Notes: generated by a model not told the origin, from the letters alone. Counted from the first letter of the stretch, positions 37,618-48,261 are shown. The stretch: DNA of 64,000 nt from an uncultured Shewanella sp. (GCF_947501225.1 NZ_CANMUW010000012.1:1-64000), one strand, 5' to 3'. Numbers and translations: made by a program.

Positions 37618-40600
37618 ATGTCATCAGTAATGAATTGGCTTAGCTTAAAACAAAAGTTAATTTTGTTTGCTTCAATTCCAATGCTGTTACTGACCCTGTT
37701 TGGCTCTATGGGCATGCTACACCTCTCTGACAGCTATCAATCCGCTCAAAAAAACTCACTCGCAATCGAGATCACCCAAAAAGTTGAAAACCTGATTTTC
37801 GAACTACAAAAAGAGCGAGGTCTCTCAGCTGGTTATATAGGTAGTGCCGGTGACAAATACCAGAAAAGACTGACAGCTCAAAGAACCGATACCGATCAAC
37901 ATCTGGCTCAACTGCTGACAGGTCAGGCTATCGAACAACTTTACCGGGCGATGAAGGAGGAGCAAAACAAGATAAGCCCTCTGCAGGACAGTCTGAATCA
38001 GATAAAAACCATGAGTCATGAGATTATTTCAGTCCGTGAAGATGTCACCAGAAAATTGGAAAAAGAGTCATTCCATTTCTATTCCGAGTTTAATCATCAG
38101 CTGCTAATTTTTATATCCCAACTACAGCAACAGACAGAAGATGTGCCTCAGGCCAGAGCCTATAATGACCTGCTCAATGTCCTTATGATTCAGGAGCTGG
38201 CGGGAAAAGAACGTGGGCTGATGAATCATCTGCTTTCAGCAAACCTTATGGAAGCCAGCGCCTATATCAGCATACATACGATAGAACACGAATTAGATAA
38301 TGCCGTATCTCAGTTACTATCGACGGCGACCGATGAAAACAAGCTGTTAATCAAAGAGTTATTAGCCAGCAGTTCTAATCTCGACTATCTCGTTATGCGC
38401 CAACATGTCAAGACTCAGATTGAGGTGATCGAACAGGCGCAGGAGATGAGTGTGTCTATGGGTTATGGCGGGTTAATTCATGACTTCAAAAACTATCTCC
38501 TCAGAGGTGAACAGGAGTACCTGGATAGCTTCAACCGCAATCTGAAACAGATTAACTTTCAGCTGGTCAGGCTCAAACAGCACTCCGACCTTACCGATAG
38601 CCAACATAGTGCAATCGAACAGATAGCAGAGACAGTTAATGATTACCGGATTCAGATTGAGCAGTTAAGATTACTGAAACGGCAGGGGATCACGATACAG
38701 GAACAAGATAGCCGGGTTAGAATAAACGATGAGCCTATGCTCAATGCTTTATCACTCCTTCAGTATCAGGCCCCGAGTGTCGACAGTGAGGAGTGGTGGC
38801 AAGTTGCCAGCGAACGAATCAGTCACCTGCACAGGGTCAGCTCGGTGATAACGGCAGAAATAGCTAAACTCTGCTCCCAGCAAAAAAATCTGGCGATCAT
38901 CTACCTTGTGATAGGACTCCTGACAGCCCTGTTCACGACTTTTCTGCTCCTCCTTCTGGGGCGTAGCATGATGAGAAACCTGGTCGGTAGCATTGCGAGC
39001 ATCGCCCGGGATATGCAGAAGATGGCCCACGATCCTCATCTGGAGCTGATGGTGCCGGTAAGAGGCAATGACGAAATAGCACAAATGTCCCAGGCACTTA
39101 ACCTTATGCTAAAAGAGCGCCTCAAGGTTAACCGTCAGCTCAGTCTGGCTGCGGCCGTATTCGATTACTCGGCAGAGGGGATCATGGTTACCGACAGAGA
39201 TAACCATATTGAGCTAATCAACCCCGCATTTACCCAGATAACCGGTTACACCCTGGACGATGTGAAAGGCAGAAACCCATCGATATTAAACTCGAACCAA
39301 CAGCCTCATCATTTCTATGACGCCATGTGGAAATCGCTGAAAGAGGTGGATAAATGGGAGGGAGAGATCTGGAACAAACGTAAAGACGGTCAGGTCTACC
39401 CCGAATATTTAGCTATCACGGTCGTCAGAGATGAAGCGGGAGAGATCACCCACCACATAGGCCTCTTTCTCGATATCAGTAACAGAAAGAAGTATGAACA
39501 GGATATCTGGTATAAGACCAATTATGACCCACTCACGAATCTGGCAAACCGGCATCAATATACGCTGAAAATTCAGCAGGAGATGTCAGTTGCCAGGCAG
39601 CAGTCTCAGCAACTGGCTATTCTCTTCATCGATCTCGATCGCTTTAAATATACCAATGACATCTATGGTCACTCCGTCGGTAACGAGCTGCTATGTCTGG
39701 TCGCCGCGAGATTAGAGTCAATCCTGGGTAAGCATGACTTCGTTGCCCGTCTCAGTGGCGATGAGTTCGTCATCATACTCTCAAATGTGAAGCACAAGAG
39801 TGAGGTGCGCCAGTTCGTTGAGGGAGTTATCAACCACCTCTCGTCACCTTTCGGGCTCAGTAATAATGAACTTATGATCTCTGCCAGCGTTGGCGTAAGC
39901 CTGTACCCGGAAAACGGTGATGACGGGGAGCTGTTAACCCGGAATGCCGAAACGGCGATGTATCAGGCGAAAGGTGACGGCCGTAACAGCTACCGCTACT
40001 TCTCCGCCGATATGAACAGCAATATGTTAGAGCGTGTTCAGCTTGAGCAGCGGCTGAGACGGGCCGTTCTGCAGGAGGAGTTTTGCCTGTTCTATCAACC
40101 TATTGTCGATCTGACCGATCGAACCATAGTCGGCGTTGAGGCACTTATCCGCTGGCGCGACCCAAAATACGGGCTCATTTCGCCTGACAAGTTTATTCCC
40201 GTTGCCGAGGAGACAGGGCTCATCGAACCCATAGGTGAATGGGTAATACAGCAAGCACTCACAGATCTAAACCAATGGCATGCTGCCGGCTTTAAAATCA
40301 ACATGGCGATCAATGTCTCAGGCAGACAGCTTATCAACTCCAATCAATCCTCCTTCAGTTGCTTGCTGAGCAGCATGTTACAGAAGCACAAGATCGCTCC
40401 TCGATACCTGCATCTTGAGATAACAGAGTCCATGCTGATGGATGACACCGAACTTTGTCAGCAGAAACTCGAGGCCATTCGGGATCTCGGTGTCGATATC
40501 TATATCGACGACTTTGGTACCGGATACTCCTCGCTAAGCTACCTCAAGCGCTTTCCAATCTCGGTCATTAAGATCGATAAGAGCTTTGTCGATAACATGT

Positions 40601-40848
40601 TAGAGCGTCAATCTGACGCGAATCTGATTAAAGCAATTGTGATGATGGGACAGAGCCTGGGATTAAGACTCGTTGCCGAAGGCATAGAAACAGAAGAGCA
40701 GTGGGAGTTCTTGCAGAAGCTGGGGTGTGATTTCGGCCAAGGCTACCTGATCTCCCGGCCGCGCCCTCTCAATGAACTGTCCGGATTACTAGTCGACAAC
40801 CTCAAGCCTGCGCAAGAGCTTGAACAGGAGCTCTGCTCGGCGCTCTAG
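37618..40848 (+). CDS. NIT-HAMP-PAS-GGDEF-EAL signalling protein
   Basis: A 1076-residue membrane protein. Residues 14-33 are a first membrane segment. About 50-300 is a helical periplasmic sensor of the NIT (nitrate/nitrite) type with LQKERGLSAGYIGS. A second membrane segment is at 425-447, then HAMP (448-500), PAS (507-622), GGDEF (633-793) and EAL (810-1055). The GGDEF site is SGDEF (713-717), and the inhibitory-site Arg is absent (GKHD). The EAL motif and DDFGTGYSS are intact. Phosphodiesterase activity is likely; cyclase activity is possible. The ligand is inferred only from the NIT domain. Confidence 0.92.
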   Translation: MSSVMNWLSLKQKLILFASIPMLLLTLFGSMGMLHLSDSYQSAQKNSLAIEITQKVENLIFELQKERGLSAGYIGSAGDKYQKRLTAQRTDTDQHLAQLLTGQAIEQLYRAMKEEQNKISPLQDSLNQIKTMSHEIISVREDVTRKLEKESFHFYSEFNHQLLIFISQLQQQTEDVPQARAYNDLLNVLMIQELAGKERGLMNHLLSANLMEASAYISIHTIEHELDNAVSQLLSTATDENKLLIKELLASSSNLDYLVMRQHVKTQIEVIEQAQEMSVSMGYGGLIHDFKNYLLRGEQEYLDSFNRNLKQINFQLVRLKQHSDLTDSQHSAIEQIAETVNDYRIQIEQLRLLKRQGITIQEQDSRVRINDEPMLNALSLLQYQAPSVDSEEWWQVASERISHLHRVSSVITAEIAKLCSQQKNLAIIYLVIGLLTALFTTFLLLLLGRSMMRNLVGSIASIARDMQKMAHDPHLELMVPVRGNDEIAQMSQALNLMLKERLKVNRQLSLAAAVFDYSAEGIMVTDRDNHIELINPAFTQITGYTLDDVKGRNPSILNSNQQPHHFYDAMWKSLKEVDKWEGEIWNKRKDGQVYPEYLAITVVRDEAGEITHHIGLFLDISNRKKYEQDIWYKTNYDPLTNLANRHQYTLKIQQEMSVARQQSQQLAILFIDLDRFKYTNDIYGHSVGNELLCLVAARLESILGKHDFVARLSGDEFVIILSNVKHKSEVRQFVEGVINHLSSPFGLSNNELMISASVGVSLYPENGDDGELLTRNAETAMYQAKGDGRNSYRYFSADMNSNMLERVQLEQRLRRAVLQEEFCLFYQPIVDLTDRTIVGVEALIRWRDPKYGLISPDKFIPVAEETGLIEPIGEWVIQQALTDLNQWHAAGFKINMAINVSGRQLINSNQSSFSCLLSSMLQKHKIAPRYLHLEITESMLMDDTELCQQKLEAIRDLGVDIYIDDFGTGYSSLSYLKRFPISVIKIDKSFVDNMLERQSDANLIKAIVMMGQSLGLRLVAEGIETEEQWEFLQKLGCDFGQGYLISRPRPLNELSGLLVDNLKPAQELEQELCSAL

Positions 40849-40871
40849 AAGAAAGCGAGTTTCTCACGATC

Positions 40872-40895
40872 AAAAAGGAGCAGAAAATCTGCTCC
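40872..40895 (-). terminator. Terminator after the ferritin gene
   Basis: On the minus strand the stem GGAGCAGA / TCTGCTCC is followed by TTTTT. It lies 68 bases after the ferritin stop and also ends the region of the convergent c-di-GMP gene. Confidence 0.78.
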
Positions 40896-40962
40896 CCGGT
40901 CATTAAGCGACGGCGCCAAATCAGGCAAGGCTGCTGGCGTAAGCCGCTAGCCTGTAGACAGA

Positions 40963-41490
40963 CTACTCACCCGCCGGAGTCATGACACTGCCAGACTCTT
41001 CGATAGCCATCTGAGCCAGATCTTTATCAACAAAGAACAGGGCCTTGCCATCTTCACCTACCAAACGGATCTTATCGACAATCGACTTGAAGAGCTTCTC
41101 CTCTTCATGCTGCTCAGAGACATACCACTGAAGGAAGTTGAAGGTAGAATAATCCTGGTTAGTAAACGCAGCGTGAGCGAGTGCATTGATCTTGCCGGTG
41201 ATCATCTGCTCATGTTCGTAGGTGTATTCGAATAACGCCAACAGAGATGCGAACTCTGACTGCGGAGCCTCAATAGCGCCGAGTAACGGCATGCCACCCG
41301 TTTCACTGACATAGGTAAACAGGCGGTGCATATGCTGCATCTCCTCTTCTGCGTGAGCGCGCATAAACTTAGCCGCACCTTCGAAGCCTTTATCTTCACA
41401 CCATGCACTCATCTGCAGGTATAGGTTTGAAGAGAAGAACTCAACATTAATTTGAGCGTTTAATTGATCAATCATTGTTTGTGCTAGCAT
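40963..41490 (-). CDS. ftnA: Bacterial non-heme ferritin
   Basis: Stores iron in a 24-subunit shell. The start [28 protein letters not shown] and the ferroxidase Glu/His set ([22 protein letters not shown]) match FtnA. The chosen start has AGGA eight bases upstream; the frame also opens at 41505. The 175-residue length is normal. A Fur-like site lies about 90 bases upstream. Confidence 0.95.
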   Translation of the reverse strand: MLAQTMIDQLNAQINVEFFSSNLYLQMSAWCEDKGFEGAAKFMRAHAEEEMQHMHRLFTYVSETGGMPLLGAIEAPQSEFASLLALFEYTYEHEQMITGKINALAHAAFTNQDYSTFNFLQWYVSEQHEEEKLFKSIVDKIRLVGEDGKALFFVDKDLAQMAIEESGSVMTPAGE

Positions 41491-41580
41491 TTTTATTCCT
41501 ATCAATGTTTGGGCCGAATCATTGTCATCAAGCTGGCATAAAAAAGCAATTAAATTTACTTAAGCCACTGTTTAACAAAT

Positions 41581-41599
41581 ACAAATAATTATCATTAAG
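41581..41599. promoter_or_regulatory. Possible Fur-binding site between ferritin and the RND operon
   Basis: On the minus strand AATGATAATTATT is part of a 7-1-7 Fur consensus: the left half TGATAAT is perfect and the right half partial. It lies between ferritin and the divergent RND pump gene. The site is inferred from consensus only. Confidence 0.35.
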
Positions 41600-41749
41600 C
41601 ATGTAGATGATGCTCTCCACCTCACCCCGTAACATTTGCTAACCAAATGATGCAGACCTGTTAACACTTTACTCCTACTATCTAGCTAAAAAAATGAACT
41701 TATAAATAAAAAGAGCTCTCCCCACCGACTTCAGGCGTCAGGAAAGACA

Positions 41750-44700
41750 ATGAATTTGACTCGAATAAGCACTCACAATCCGGCAGGCACTTTAGTCACC
41801 TTACTGCTGATCGCCATTTTTGGTGCCTTAGCCATAGCTAAGTTACCCATCCAGTTGCTGCCCGATATCCAGCGTCCACAAATCTCCGTTTTCAACAACT
41901 GGCGCTCCGCTGCGCCCCAGGAGATGGAATCAAATATAATAGAGCCTCAGGAGAATGTGCTTAGGCAGGTTCCCGGAGTCGTAGAGATGACCTCCAACAT
42001 CTCTCAGGGCTTTGGCAGGGTGTCGTTAACTTTTGAGGTGGGAAGCAACATGCAAGAGGCGATGATCAATGTGATCAATGCCCTCAACCAAACCCCGCCC
42101 CGCCCTCTCGATGCCAACGAGCCCTTTATCAATGTCGGTGGCGGCGGAGGCACACCGAACCTGGCTTCACTGCTCATCCGAATGGCCCCGGATAACCCGG
42201 ATACCGATTTCGCTAAATATCAAAAACTGATCGATGATGTTGTAGAGCCCAGACTCAGGCAGGTCACCGGGGTCGGCAGCGTACAACTTCAAAGCCGACG
42301 ACCTAAAGAGCTACACATTCAGTTTGACCCCTATCGCGCAGCGGCATTAGGGATCACCCTTGAGCAGCTGCGAAATACACTCTCAAGGGCCGCAGACATC
42401 TCCGGCGGTACGGCAAACGTGGGCCGTCGCCAATATATGGTGAGATTTATCGGCCAATATACACCGGAAAATTTAGGTAACCTGATCGTCACCTATAACG
42501 ACGGCCGTCCGGTATACATCAACGAACTCGCCGATGTCGCGGTTGCAAGTGCGGAGGTGCAGGGCTTTACCAAGCGTAATGGCTATCCGGCCTATTATAT
42601 GACTATCGAAGGCACCTTCGACGCGAATACCGTTACCGTACTCAACGGTGTGAATATGGCTATCGACGAACTCAACGGCGGGGCTTTGAAAGACGCCGGC
42701 CTGGTGATGGACCTCTCTTTCGATGCCTCCGTACATATCAAGCGTGCCATCTTATTAGTTAAGGGAAATTTGGCTATAGGCGTACTATTAGCCCTGGTGA
42801 TACTGTTCGCCTTTCTGCGCAGCTTCCGTGCAACCTTAATGATCGCCTCGACCATTCCTGTCGCCCTGCTTATCTCATTCTTCTCTCTTGAAGCCATGGG
42901 CCGAACCCTGAATGTCATCTCGTTGGCAGGTCTTGCCTTTGCCGTAGGACTCGTACTCGATGCCGCCATCATTGTTCAGGAGAACATAGTGCGACTATTG
43001 CAGCGAGGCAGAGGGCTAAGACAGGCCATCGAGGAGGGGACCGGACAGGTTAAGGGGGCGCTCATGGCATCGACAGCCACTACGGTCGCCATTTTCCTTC
43101 CCATACTCTTCATGCCAGGCGTCGAGGGGCAGCTATTTTCCGACCTTGCCCTCACGCTATCGGTTGCCGTCATATCCTCCTTTATCAGTGCGATAACCTT
43201 GATCCCCGTCTTCAGCCTCCTGTGGTTAAAGCTGCCGGAAAAAACGGCACAGCAGACGGAGAGAGCGAACCTATGGTCCAAGCTGACCCAGCTTATCCGC
43301 ACCCTTACCGGAGACAGGAAGCGTGCTGCAATCTGGTGCGCCCTATTGATCATTGGTAGTGGTATCACCACCCTTACCCTGATGCCGCGTCCGGACTTTC
43401 TGCCCCAGGCGAGATCTGATGGCATATTTGCCTTCTTCTCACTGCCTCCGGGATCCAACGTACAGACCTTAGAGAAAGAGGTGGGCGACATCATTATTGA
43501 GCGGCTCAAGCCTTACTACGACAAGGAGAAGGCCCCCTACATCAAGGGTTACAACTTCTCCATGTACGCGGCATTTAACGTGCTGTTCATCTATCCTGAA
43601 GATCCCGCTCAGGCCGATGAGATGATAAAGCTGCTCAACGAAGAGATCTTAATCGGCCTGCCGGATACCCAGGCCTTCACCAACCGTGGCTCACTGCTGC
43701 AGTTTGGCTTCAACGGCGGCCGGGCGATCAACATCGACCTTCAGGGACCGGATATGGAGGCCTTGATGACGTCTGCCGGTAAGGGGATGAAGCTTATCAC
43801 CGACGCCCTTCCCGGCGCCGTCGTTCGCCCTCTCCCGGGATTATCGATGGCTCAGCCTGAGCTTCAACTGCTTCCAAACGAGCGGCGACTCGCTCAAGCC
43901 GGCGTCGACAGAAGTCAGATAGCCAATGCCATTCGGGCCTATACATCCGGCCTGTTTGTCGGGGAGTACTTCGATGGTAACGAGCGTATGGATATCCTGT
44001 TAAAAGGCCCCAAATGGCAGGTTCCCGAACAACTCTCAGCAACCCCGATATATACCCGTGCCGCGGGCATTCAGACCATAGGTGAATTGGCAAGTATCAA
44101 ACGTACCGTGGGCCCGACTCAGTTGCAGAGGGTCAATGGCAAGCGCAGTGTGAGTTTATTGATATTTCCACCAGCCGATATGTCTCTGGATGAAGCCCTG
44201 GAGATCATCGACGAGAAGGCGGTTGCCGATCTTAAGGCGAGTCTGCCCGCCAACAGTTCGCTTAAGTTCCGAGGCAGCGCCGACAAACTGGATCAAACGA
44301 TAAAAGATATGGGTGCAAATTTCCTTCTTGCGGTGGTTATTCTGTTCCTGCTGATGTCGGCCATGTTTAAGTCGGCAAAAGACAGCCTGCTGGTACTGCT
44401 CTCAATGCCACTAGCCATCTGTGGTGGCGTGATTAGCCTCAGACTACTAAACTTATTTAGTTTTCAAAGCTTAGATCTACTGACCATGATTGGCTTCATC
44501 ATCTTGTTGGGCTTAGTCGTCAACAATGCCATCCTGTTAGTCGATCAAACACGTCAGGGAGTCAGGGATGGACTCAATATCGATGATGCTATCTATCAGG
44601 CCGTTGCCACTCGCGCACGCCCGGTCTATATGAGCACCCTAACCTCTATCTTTGGCATGCTGCCACTCATGCTGGTACCAGGCGTAGGCAGCGAAATCTA

Positions 44701-44866
44701 CCGTGGACTCGCGGCAGTTATTGTTGGCGGCATGACATTCAGTGCCCTGTTTACTCTGATACTGATGCCGAGTCTGTTGAGATTAACACATAGTCTATCG
44801 AGCAATACGCAAACCACGCTTAACCCATTAACTCACGCTACTGCAACCGACTCCGGAGCCAAGTGA
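41750..44866 (+). CDS. RND-family efflux pump inner membrane transporter
   Basis: A 1038-residue AcrB/MexB-class transporter. The N-terminal membrane segment and porter domains are followed by the second half after about residue 520. The proton-relay motif GLVLDAAIIVQEN is seen in the fourth membrane segment region. Glycine-rich INVGGGGGTPN is in the porter domain. Substrate cannot be told. The adaptor gene follows, with overlap; no outer membrane factor is nearby. Confidence 0.94.
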   Translation: MNLTRISTHNPAGTLVTLLLIAIFGALAIAKLPIQLLPDIQRPQISVFNNWRSAAPQEMESNIIEPQENVLRQVPGVVEMTSNISQGFGRVSLTFEVGSNMQEAMINVINALNQTPPRPLDANEPFINVGGGGGTPNLASLLIRMAPDNPDTDFAKYQKLIDDVVEPRLRQVTGVGSVQLQSRRPKELHIQFDPYRAAALGITLEQLRNTLSRAADISGGTANVGRRQYMVRFIGQYTPENLGNLIVTYNDGRPVYINELADVAVASAEVQGFTKRNGYPAYYMTIEGTFDANTVTVLNGVNMAIDELNGGALKDAGLVMDLSFDASVHIKRAILLVKGNLAIGVLLALVILFAFLRSFRATLMIASTIPVALLISFFSLEAMGRTLNVISLAGLAFAVGLVLDAAIIVQENIVRLLQRGRGLRQAIEEGTGQVKGALMASTATTVAIFLPILFMPGVEGQLFSDLALTLSVAVISSFISAITLIPVFSLLWLKLPEKTAQQTERANLWSKLTQLIRTLTGDRKRAAIWCALLIIGSGITTLTLMPRPDFLPQARSDGIFAFFSLPPGSNVQTLEKEVGDIIIERLKPYYDKEKAPYIKGYNFSMYAAFNVLFIYPEDPAQADEMIKLLNEEILIGLPDTQAFTNRGSLLQFGFNGGRAINIDLQGPDMEALMTSAGKGMKLITDALPGAVVRPLPGLSMAQPELQLLPNERRLAQAGVDRSQIANAIRAYTSGLFVGEYFDGNERMDILLKGPKWQVPEQLSATPIYTRAAGIQTIGELASIKRTVGPTQLQRVNGKRSVSLLIFPPADMSLDEALEIIDEKAVADLKASLPANSSLKFRGSADKLDQTIKDMGANFLLAVVILFLLMSAMFKSAKDSLLVLLSMPLAICGGVISLRLLNLFSFQSLDLLTMIGFIILLGLVVNNAILLVDQTRQGVRDGLNIDDAIYQAVATRARPVYMSTLTSIFGMLPLMLVPGVGSEIYRGLAAVIVGGMTFSALFTLILMPSLLRLTHSLSSNTQTTLNPLTHATATDSGAK

Positions 44867-45975
44867 TGAAACTGCTTACTATTATTCCGACAATTTTCGC
44901 ACTCTCACTGACCTTGTCGCTGCTCTCACCCCATGCCGCCAATGCTGCAGATGAAGATAACAAGAGCGCACCACCCAGCCTGGTCAGCGTGGTATCGGTA
45001 GAAAACCGTGCCCTCTCACCAAAGATCATGGTGATAGGCTCGGTTCACTCCCGAAGCAGCGCTGAATTAACCGCGGGTATAGACGGTAAACTCGAATGGG
45101 TTCAGGAAGCTGGAACCCGGGTCAAGGCGGGAGAGGTGGTCGCCAGACTCGAACAGACGCGCCTTGCCCTGCAAAAGGAGCAACAGGAGGCGCAGATCGA
45201 GTATGAGCGGGTCGGACTGACGCGCCTCGAGCGTGAGTATCGACGCCTGCAACAACTGATCGTCAGCAAGAGTGCCTCCGAAACCGAACTGGATAAGTCA
45301 CGTTCCGACAGAGATCTCGCTGCTGCTAACCTGAAGCTGGCACAGATAAAACTGAAGATGATCATGGATGACCTCAGCCGTACCGAAGTCAAGGCCCCCT
45401 TCTCCGGGATCATCACCGAACGTAAACACCAGGCCGGTGAAGACATCGGCCGTTCGGTCTCAATCGTATCGATGACAGATCCCGACAACTTAGAGATACG
45501 TCTGCACGCCCCCCTGAAGCATAGCCGACGCGTTAAGACCGGGGATGAGCTCCATATCTACCATACCGAGGGTGAGTTTCAGGCCAGCATACGCAGCCTG
45601 ATCCCGGTATCGGATATTCGCTCGCAAACTTTCGAAGCCAGAATCGATCTTCCCATCGAAATGCAGGATGCATTCAGTGTTGGCGAGCTGGTCTCTCTGG
45701 CGCTGCCGATCGCTCCGAAGCAGCTCACCACATTGGTCCCAAGGGATGCTATCGTACTTCGCGCCGCCGGTGCCTATCTATTTAAGATAGACAGTGATAA
45801 CAAAGCGGTAAAAACAGAGGTAGAACTCGGCGATGGTGAAGGTGACTGGATTGCCGTCAATGGCGACCTGAACGCTGGCGATAGCGTAGTTATCCGTGGC
45901 GCCGAAACGCTTCAGGATGGGCAGCAGGTCAAGCTTCAATCCCTCCCGGGCTCAACGGTTGCAACGGCAGGCTAA
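44866..45975 (+). CDS. RND efflux periplasmic adaptor (membrane fusion protein)
   Basis: About 369 residues with a signal peptide, a lipoyl/barrel-sandwich domain (SAELTAGIDGKLEWVQEAGTR ...), a long alpha-helical hairpin rich in Arg/Gln/Leu (about residues 95-165) and a beta-barrel domain. It belongs to the HlyD/AcrA adaptor class. It starts at ATG within the pump stop codon (TGATG). The pump-before-adaptor order is reversed from the usual. Confidence 0.92.
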   Translation: MKLLTIIPTIFALSLTLSLLSPHAANAADEDNKSAPPSLVSVVSVENRALSPKIMVIGSVHSRSSAELTAGIDGKLEWVQEAGTRVKAGEVVARLEQTRLALQKEQQEAQIEYERVGLTRLEREYRRLQQLIVSKSASETELDKSRSDRDLAAANLKLAQIKLKMIMDDLSRTEVKAPFSGIITERKHQAGEDIGRSVSIVSMTDPDNLEIRLHAPLKHSRRVKTGDELHIYHTEGEFQASIRSLIPVSDIRSQTFEARIDLPIEMQDAFSVGELVSLALPIAPKQLTTLVPRDAIVLRAAGAYLFKIDSDNKAVKTEVELGDGEGDWIAVNGDLNAGDSVVIRGAETLQDGQQVKLQSLPGSTVATAG

Positions 45976-45990
45976 GCGGGGGTAACAGGA

Positions 45991-46019
45991 AATACAGCCT
46001 CTCATAGATGGGCTGTATT
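45991..46019 (+). terminator. Hairpin after the RND operon
   Basis: A 9-bp stem AATACAGCC / GGCTGTATT with a 11-base loop and no T-run. Weak terminator. Confidence 0.4.
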
Positions 46020-46165
46020 CCTCTGTGAATATAATTTCATACAATTCTTAATTCATACCGATTAAAAACTGCAGCTGAGATCATGGCCTTCTGGCTTCAC
46101 CGTGGCATAATGAGCAACAACTTTTTACTCAATTCGCCTGTATTCACGTATCTTAAGGTAGCCCG

Positions 46166-47410
46166 ATGCCCAGTAAAGCAGATCCATGTTCTCAACCAAC
46201 TCTTATGCATCCAGATGAAGCGATCGCCCTACTTCTCAAGCAGGTCAACACAATCGATGACTCTGAGGTTGTTCAGCTTCCTCAAGCCTTGGGGCGTGTA
46301 CTGGCAGAAGATTTAGCCTCAAGTATCGATCTTCCTCCGTTTAATAACTCAGCCATGGATGGATATGCCTTTCGTTTCGACGATCTCGCCGATAGCGAAA
46401 GCCTGACACTGACTGGCCAATCTTTTGCCGGCCACCCGTTCACCGGAGAAGTAAAGCCCAACACCTGTATCCGTATCATGACCGGGGCTCCCGTTCCCGA
46501 CGGCTACGACACGGTACAGATGCAGGAGAAGGTAGATGCCAAAGGCGACACTATCTATATAACAGCACCTAAGGCTAAAGGTGCCAATGTTCGCTGTCGT
46601 GGTGAAGAGGTAAAAACCGGCGGCAAGGTGCTCGTCTCCGGTACTCAGATAGGCGCAGCCGAGATGGGTGTGCTGGCGACAATCGGTGCAAGTCAGGTCC
46701 GTGTCACACGTCAGATAAAGGTCGCCTTCTTCTCAACCGGTGATGAGTTACGCCCCATAGGCACCGAACTCGCCCCAGGCCAGATATATGATTCAAATCG
46801 CTACAGCATTCAGGGCCTCCTGAGCCGTGCCAACGTAGAGTGGATCGACATGGGAGTCATTGCCGACGACCCTGAAGCGATACGCCATGCTTTTCGCAAC
46901 GCCTCGGCCAATGCAGATATGGTACTCACTTCCGGCGGCGTGTCGGTCGGTGATGCGGACTACACCAAGCAGATCCTAGACGAAGAGGGAGAGGTGACCT
47001 TCTGGAAGCTTGCCATCAAACCGGGTAAACCCTTCGCCTTCGGCCACCTTGGCAAGGCGATCTTCTGCGGGCTTCCCGGTAACCCGGTATCATCTATGGT
47101 GACCTTCTATAAGCTAGTCTGGCCACTCATCAATAAGATGCAGGGGCTGCCTCAAAGCAAGCCATTACAGTTAAAGGCGAAGCTCAACGGAAGTTTACGT
47201 AAATTCCCGGGGCGGGTCGAATATCAACGCGGCATCCTGACTACCAATGACAAGGGTGAAGCCGAAGTCAGTATCACCGGCAGCCAAGGTTCCGGCATGT
47301 TGACCTCTATGAGCCAGGCCAACTGTTTCGTGATCCTGAGTCAGGAGCAGGGCGATACCCCTGATGGCACTCTGGTCACGGTTGAGCCTTTCAACTCAGT
47401 GCTTTGCTAG
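46166..47410 (+). CDS. moeA: Molybdopterin molybdenumtransferase
   Basis: MoeA inserts molybdate into adenylylated molybdopterin. Visible motifs are PPFNNSAMDGYA, GAPVPDGYDTV and the MPT-binding region LTSGGVSVGDADY, then GLPGNPVSSMV. The 414-residue length is typical. It precedes moeB by 77 bases in one transcript. Confidence 0.95.
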   Translation: MPSKADPCSQPTLMHPDEAIALLLKQVNTIDDSEVVQLPQALGRVLAEDLASSIDLPPFNNSAMDGYAFRFDDLADSESLTLTGQSFAGHPFTGEVKPNTCIRIMTGAPVPDGYDTVQMQEKVDAKGDTIYITAPKAKGANVRCRGEEVKTGGKVLVSGTQIGAAEMGVLATIGASQVRVTRQIKVAFFSTGDELRPIGTELAPGQIYDSNRYSIQGLLSRANVEWIDMGVIADDPEAIRHAFRNASANADMVLTSGGVSVGDADYTKQILDEEGEVTFWKLAIKPGKPFAFGHLGKAIFCGLPGNPVSSMVTFYKLVWPLINKMQGLPQSKPLQLKAKLNGSLRKFPGRVEYQRGILTTNDKGEAEVSITGSQGSGMLTSMSQANCFVILSQEQGDTPDGTLVTVEPFNSVLC

Positions 47411-47487
47411 CATCTTAATATTGCCAGCAGCTAAACACTCAGCGAAATAACATTCGCTTTTGATTATTCGTTCAGGAACAAAGCAAT

Positions 47488-48261
47488 ATGAGCTCGACCC
47501 AAGATAACGATGAGATTTTGTCTGATAGCGAGATGCTCAGATACAGTCGACAGATCTCCATCAAGGCGATGGATTTCGACGGGCAGGAGAAACTTAAACT
47601 CGCCAAGGTCCTGGTGATCGGAGCCGGCGGACTTGGCTGTGCGGCCACTCAATACCTTGCCGTGGCGGGTGTAGGCCAGATGACTATTGTCGACTTTGAT
47701 ACCGTTGAGATATCTAACCTTCAGCGCCAGGTGTTGCATCAGGACAAGAATGTCGGTCAACCGAAAGTGGAATCGGCAAGGGAGACCCTAAGCCAGCTCA
47801 ATCCCCACATTCAGATAGACACCATAAATGGGGTGCTCGACGATCCTGAGCTTGATGAGCTGGTTGCCGGACATACTCTGGTGATGGATTGCACCGACAA
47901 TGTGGCCGTGCGCGAACAGCTGAATAAAAGCTGCTTTACTCACAAGGTACCTCTGGTCTCTGCTGCTGCCATCCGTATGGAGGGTACGGTCACCGTATTT
48001 GACTATCGAGGTGAGCACCCTTGTTACCACTGCTTCAGCAAGCTGTTCGGTGAACAACAACTCACCTGTGTCGAGTCGGGGATCCTGGCACCTGTGGTCG
48101 GCATGATCGGCTGTTTACAAGCCACAGAGGCCATTAAGGTTATCTCAAATATGGGCAAGCCGCTCACGGGACGTATCTTGATGGTCGACGCCATGACGAT
48201 GGAGTTTCGTGAGATGAAAATTGCGAAACAGGCTAATTGTTCGGTCTGTGGCGCTCGGTAA
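47488..48261 (+). CDS. moeB: Molybdopterin-synthase adenylyltransferase
   Basis: MoeB activates the C-terminal glycine of MoaD. The nucleotide loop is VIGAGGLGCAATQYLA, with the RQ pair SNLQRQVLHQ, and two zinc CxxC pairs (CYHC and CSVC). The 257-residue length and lack of a rhodanese domain identify it as MoeB. Its partner MoaD is encoded at the other end of the window. Confidence 0.93.
   Translation: MSSTQDNDEILSDSEMLRYSRQISIKAMDFDGQEKLKLAKVLVIGAGGLGCAATQYLAVAGVGQMTIVDFDTVEISNLQRQVLHQDKNVGQPKVESARETLSQLNPHIQIDTINGVLDDPELDELVAGHTLVMDCTDNVAVREQLNKSCFTHKVPLVSAAAIRMEGTVTVFDYRGEHPCYHCFSKLFGEQQLTCVESGILAPVVGMIGCLQATEAIKVISNMGKPLTGRILMVDAMTMEFREMKIAKQANCSVCGAR

Noticed and set aside
46083..46316. 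Plus-strand open frame overlapping the moeA start
   Set aside because: It is out of frame with moeA, and the MoeA family start at 46166 is well supported.
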